From: Metabacillus niabensis
Lineage (GTDB): Bacteria; Bacillota; Bacilli; Bacillales; Bacillaceae
Assembly (NCBI RefSeq): GCF_020524345.1
Contig: NZ_JAIVLH010000010.1
Span: 1-64,000, forward strand
Length of the DNA: 64,000 bases
Direction: 5' to 3'
A model generated the notes under the pieces. That model saw only the letters and a list, made by a program, of their open reading frames with translations, made no database searches and had not been told where the DNA came from. Within the stretch, counting starts at the first letter, position 1. Every line of letters starts with the position of its first letter. Made by a program: the position numbers and the translations under genes. Below are positions 62,862 through 64,000 of the stretch, piece after piece.

Positions 62862-64000
62862 TTAAACAATTGGTCCACCTAGTTTTTCAATATGTGTTGA
62901 TAGATGTTTGAATTTTTTGAAGTTGTCTTTAAACTTTGTAGCTAACTCATTGGCTTTTAGGAAATATTCTTCTTGCGAATTCCATGTTTTATGAGGTTGA
63001 AGGACATCATCTGGAACACCTGGGACATGAATCGGAATATTTAGTCCGAATACTTCATCCTTCACGGTTTCAATATGGTCAAGATCTCCCTCAACAGCTG
63101 CTTGAACCATTGATCGAGTGTAATGCAGTTTCATTCGCTTTCCTTCACCATAAGCTCCAACTGTCCATCCTGTATTAACAAGAAACACTTGAACATTATG
63201 TTCATCAATTTTTTGGCCTAACATATTCGCATACCGCGTTGCTTCAAGCGGAAGAAATGGTGAGCCGAAACAAGTTGAAAATGTAGCTTCCGGTGCTGTT
63301 ACACCTCGTTCTGTACCAGCTAATTTACTTGTATATCCACTTAAGAAATGAAACATTGCTTGTTCTCTCGATAATTTACTAATGGGAGGAAGAACTCCAA
63401 ATGCATCAGCAGTTAAAAAGACAATTGTTTGTGGATGACCTGCGATGCTAGGAACTATAGTTTTGTCAATAGCTGAAAGTGAATAAGCTGCACGCGTATT
63501 TTCTGTGTAGAAAGGATTACTATAATCTGCTTCTCTGGTGAACTCATCAATAACAACATTTTCAAGTACAGATCCATATCGAATAGCATTATATATTTGA
63601 GGTTCCTTTTCTTTTGTTAAGTTAATGCATTTTGCGTAGCAACCGCCTTCAATGTTAAACACTCCTGACGTTGACCATCCATGTTCATCATCACCTATGA
63701 GCCGTCGGTTAGGGTCAGCTGATAGTGTGGTTTTTCCTGTTCCGGACAAACCAAAAAATAAAGCAACATCCCCTTCAAATCCAACGTTTGCCGAACAATG
63801 CATAGGAAGAATGTTGTTTTCAGGTAATAAAAGGTTCATCACAGAAAACACAGATTTTTTCATCTCTCCTGCGTATTCTGTGCCACCAATTAAAATTGTT
63901 CTCTTCTCAAAAGAGATAATAATAAAGGTTTCGGATTTTGTACCATCTACTTCTGGGTCTGCTTTAAAATGAGGAGCTGACAAAATGGTAAAAGGTTGTT
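62862..64000 (-). CDS. pckA: Phosphoenolpyruvate carboxykinase (ATP), 5' end outside the window
   Basis: The gluconeogenic enzyme converting oxaloacetate and ATP to phosphoenolpyruvate. The visible C-terminal about 379 residues include [20 protein letters not shown], the P-loop [25 protein letters not shown] (metal and nucleotide site), and [15 protein letters not shown]. The frame stays open to the window edge ([15 protein letters not shown] upstream of the first internal Met), so the start lies beyond 64000; full length in Bacillus is about 527 residues. Confidence 0.97.
   Translation of the reverse strand, partial: QPFTILSAPHFKADPEVDGTKSETFIIISFEKRTILIGGTEYAGEMKKSVFSVMNLLLPENNILPMHCSANVGFEGDVALFFGLSGTGKTTLSADPNRRLIGDDEHGWSTSGVFNIEGGCYAKCINLTKEKEPQIYNAIRYGSVLENVVIDEFTREADYSNPFYTENTRAAYSLSAIDKTIVPSIAGHPQTIVFLTADAFGVLPPISKLSREQAMFHFLSGYTSKLAGTERGVTAPEATFSTCFGSPFLPLEATRYANMLGQKIDEHNVQVFLVNTGWTVGAYGEGKRMKLHYTRSMVQAAVEGDLDHIETVKDEVFGLNIPIHVPGVPDDVLQPHKTWNSQEEYFLKANELATKFKDNFKKFKHLSTHIEKLGGPIV

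Overview
The window looks like chromosomal DNA of a low-GC, endospore-forming member of the Bacillaceae (Bacillus or Metabacillus type). The evidence is the 21-gene tRNA array in the order of Bacillus subtilis trnB, the glgBCDAP and menFDHBEC operons, and mntABCD, ythAB, ytiB, ytjA, luxS, dps, ytkD, ytlACD, ytmAB and pckA in an order close to the B. subtilis backbone. Ribosome-binding sites are mostly strong AGGAGG types.

Layout. 1-2950: 3' end of 23S rRNA, 5S rRNA and 21 tRNAs ending at a terminator; a truncated tRNA-Lys copy and an unusual spacer interrupt the array. 2951-3942: gene-free DNA with a tandem array of about 52-bp palindromic units. 3943-11990: glycogen operon glgB-C-D-A-P. 11991-15075: a dispersed repeat, then AIM24-family, BASS-family transporter and YteA-like genes on the minus strand. 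15293-22842: menaquinone operon menF-D-H-B, a terminator, then menE-C. 23161-27448: manganese ABC transporter mntABCD behind an apparent MntR operator. 27514-31377 (minus): a small ORF, cytochrome bd-type oxidase subunits and a zinc-binding lipoprotein behind an apparent Zur box. 31594-32992: carbonic anhydrase, YidD and LuxS.

33045-52865 is an accessory carbohydrate island inserted in the backbone. It holds a decayed nagA, two TIM-barrel isomerase/epimerase genes, three Gfo/Idh/MocA oxidoreductases, a sugar ABC importer (binding protein and two permeases, no ATPase), a class II aldolase, a GH84 beta-N-acetylglucosaminidase, a protein with two metallo-beta-lactamase domains, a GH38 alpha-mannosidase, a DeoR regulator, a formylglycine-type sulfatase translationally coupled to a 2Fe-2S ferredoxin, and remnants of GH2 and GH43 enzymes. 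The main operon starts at a consensus sigma-A promoter whose spacer carries a cre-like site, pointing to catabolite repression. The genes suggest import of a short, possibly sulfated, mannose/N-acetylhexosamine-containing glycan and its breakdown in the cytoplasm, with some steps by oxidation-assisted chemistry; the pathway is an inference.

52901-64000 returns to backbone-like genes: folE2, the YcgR/YcgQ pair, a short ytzI-like gene, dps behind a sigma-B promoter, two small unknowns, ytkD, the ytlACD-type ABC transporter, ytmA, ytmB, a CBO0543-type membrane protein, and pckA running off the right edge. A second copy of the 12-kb dispersed repeat lies at 62.1 kb in the opposite orientation.
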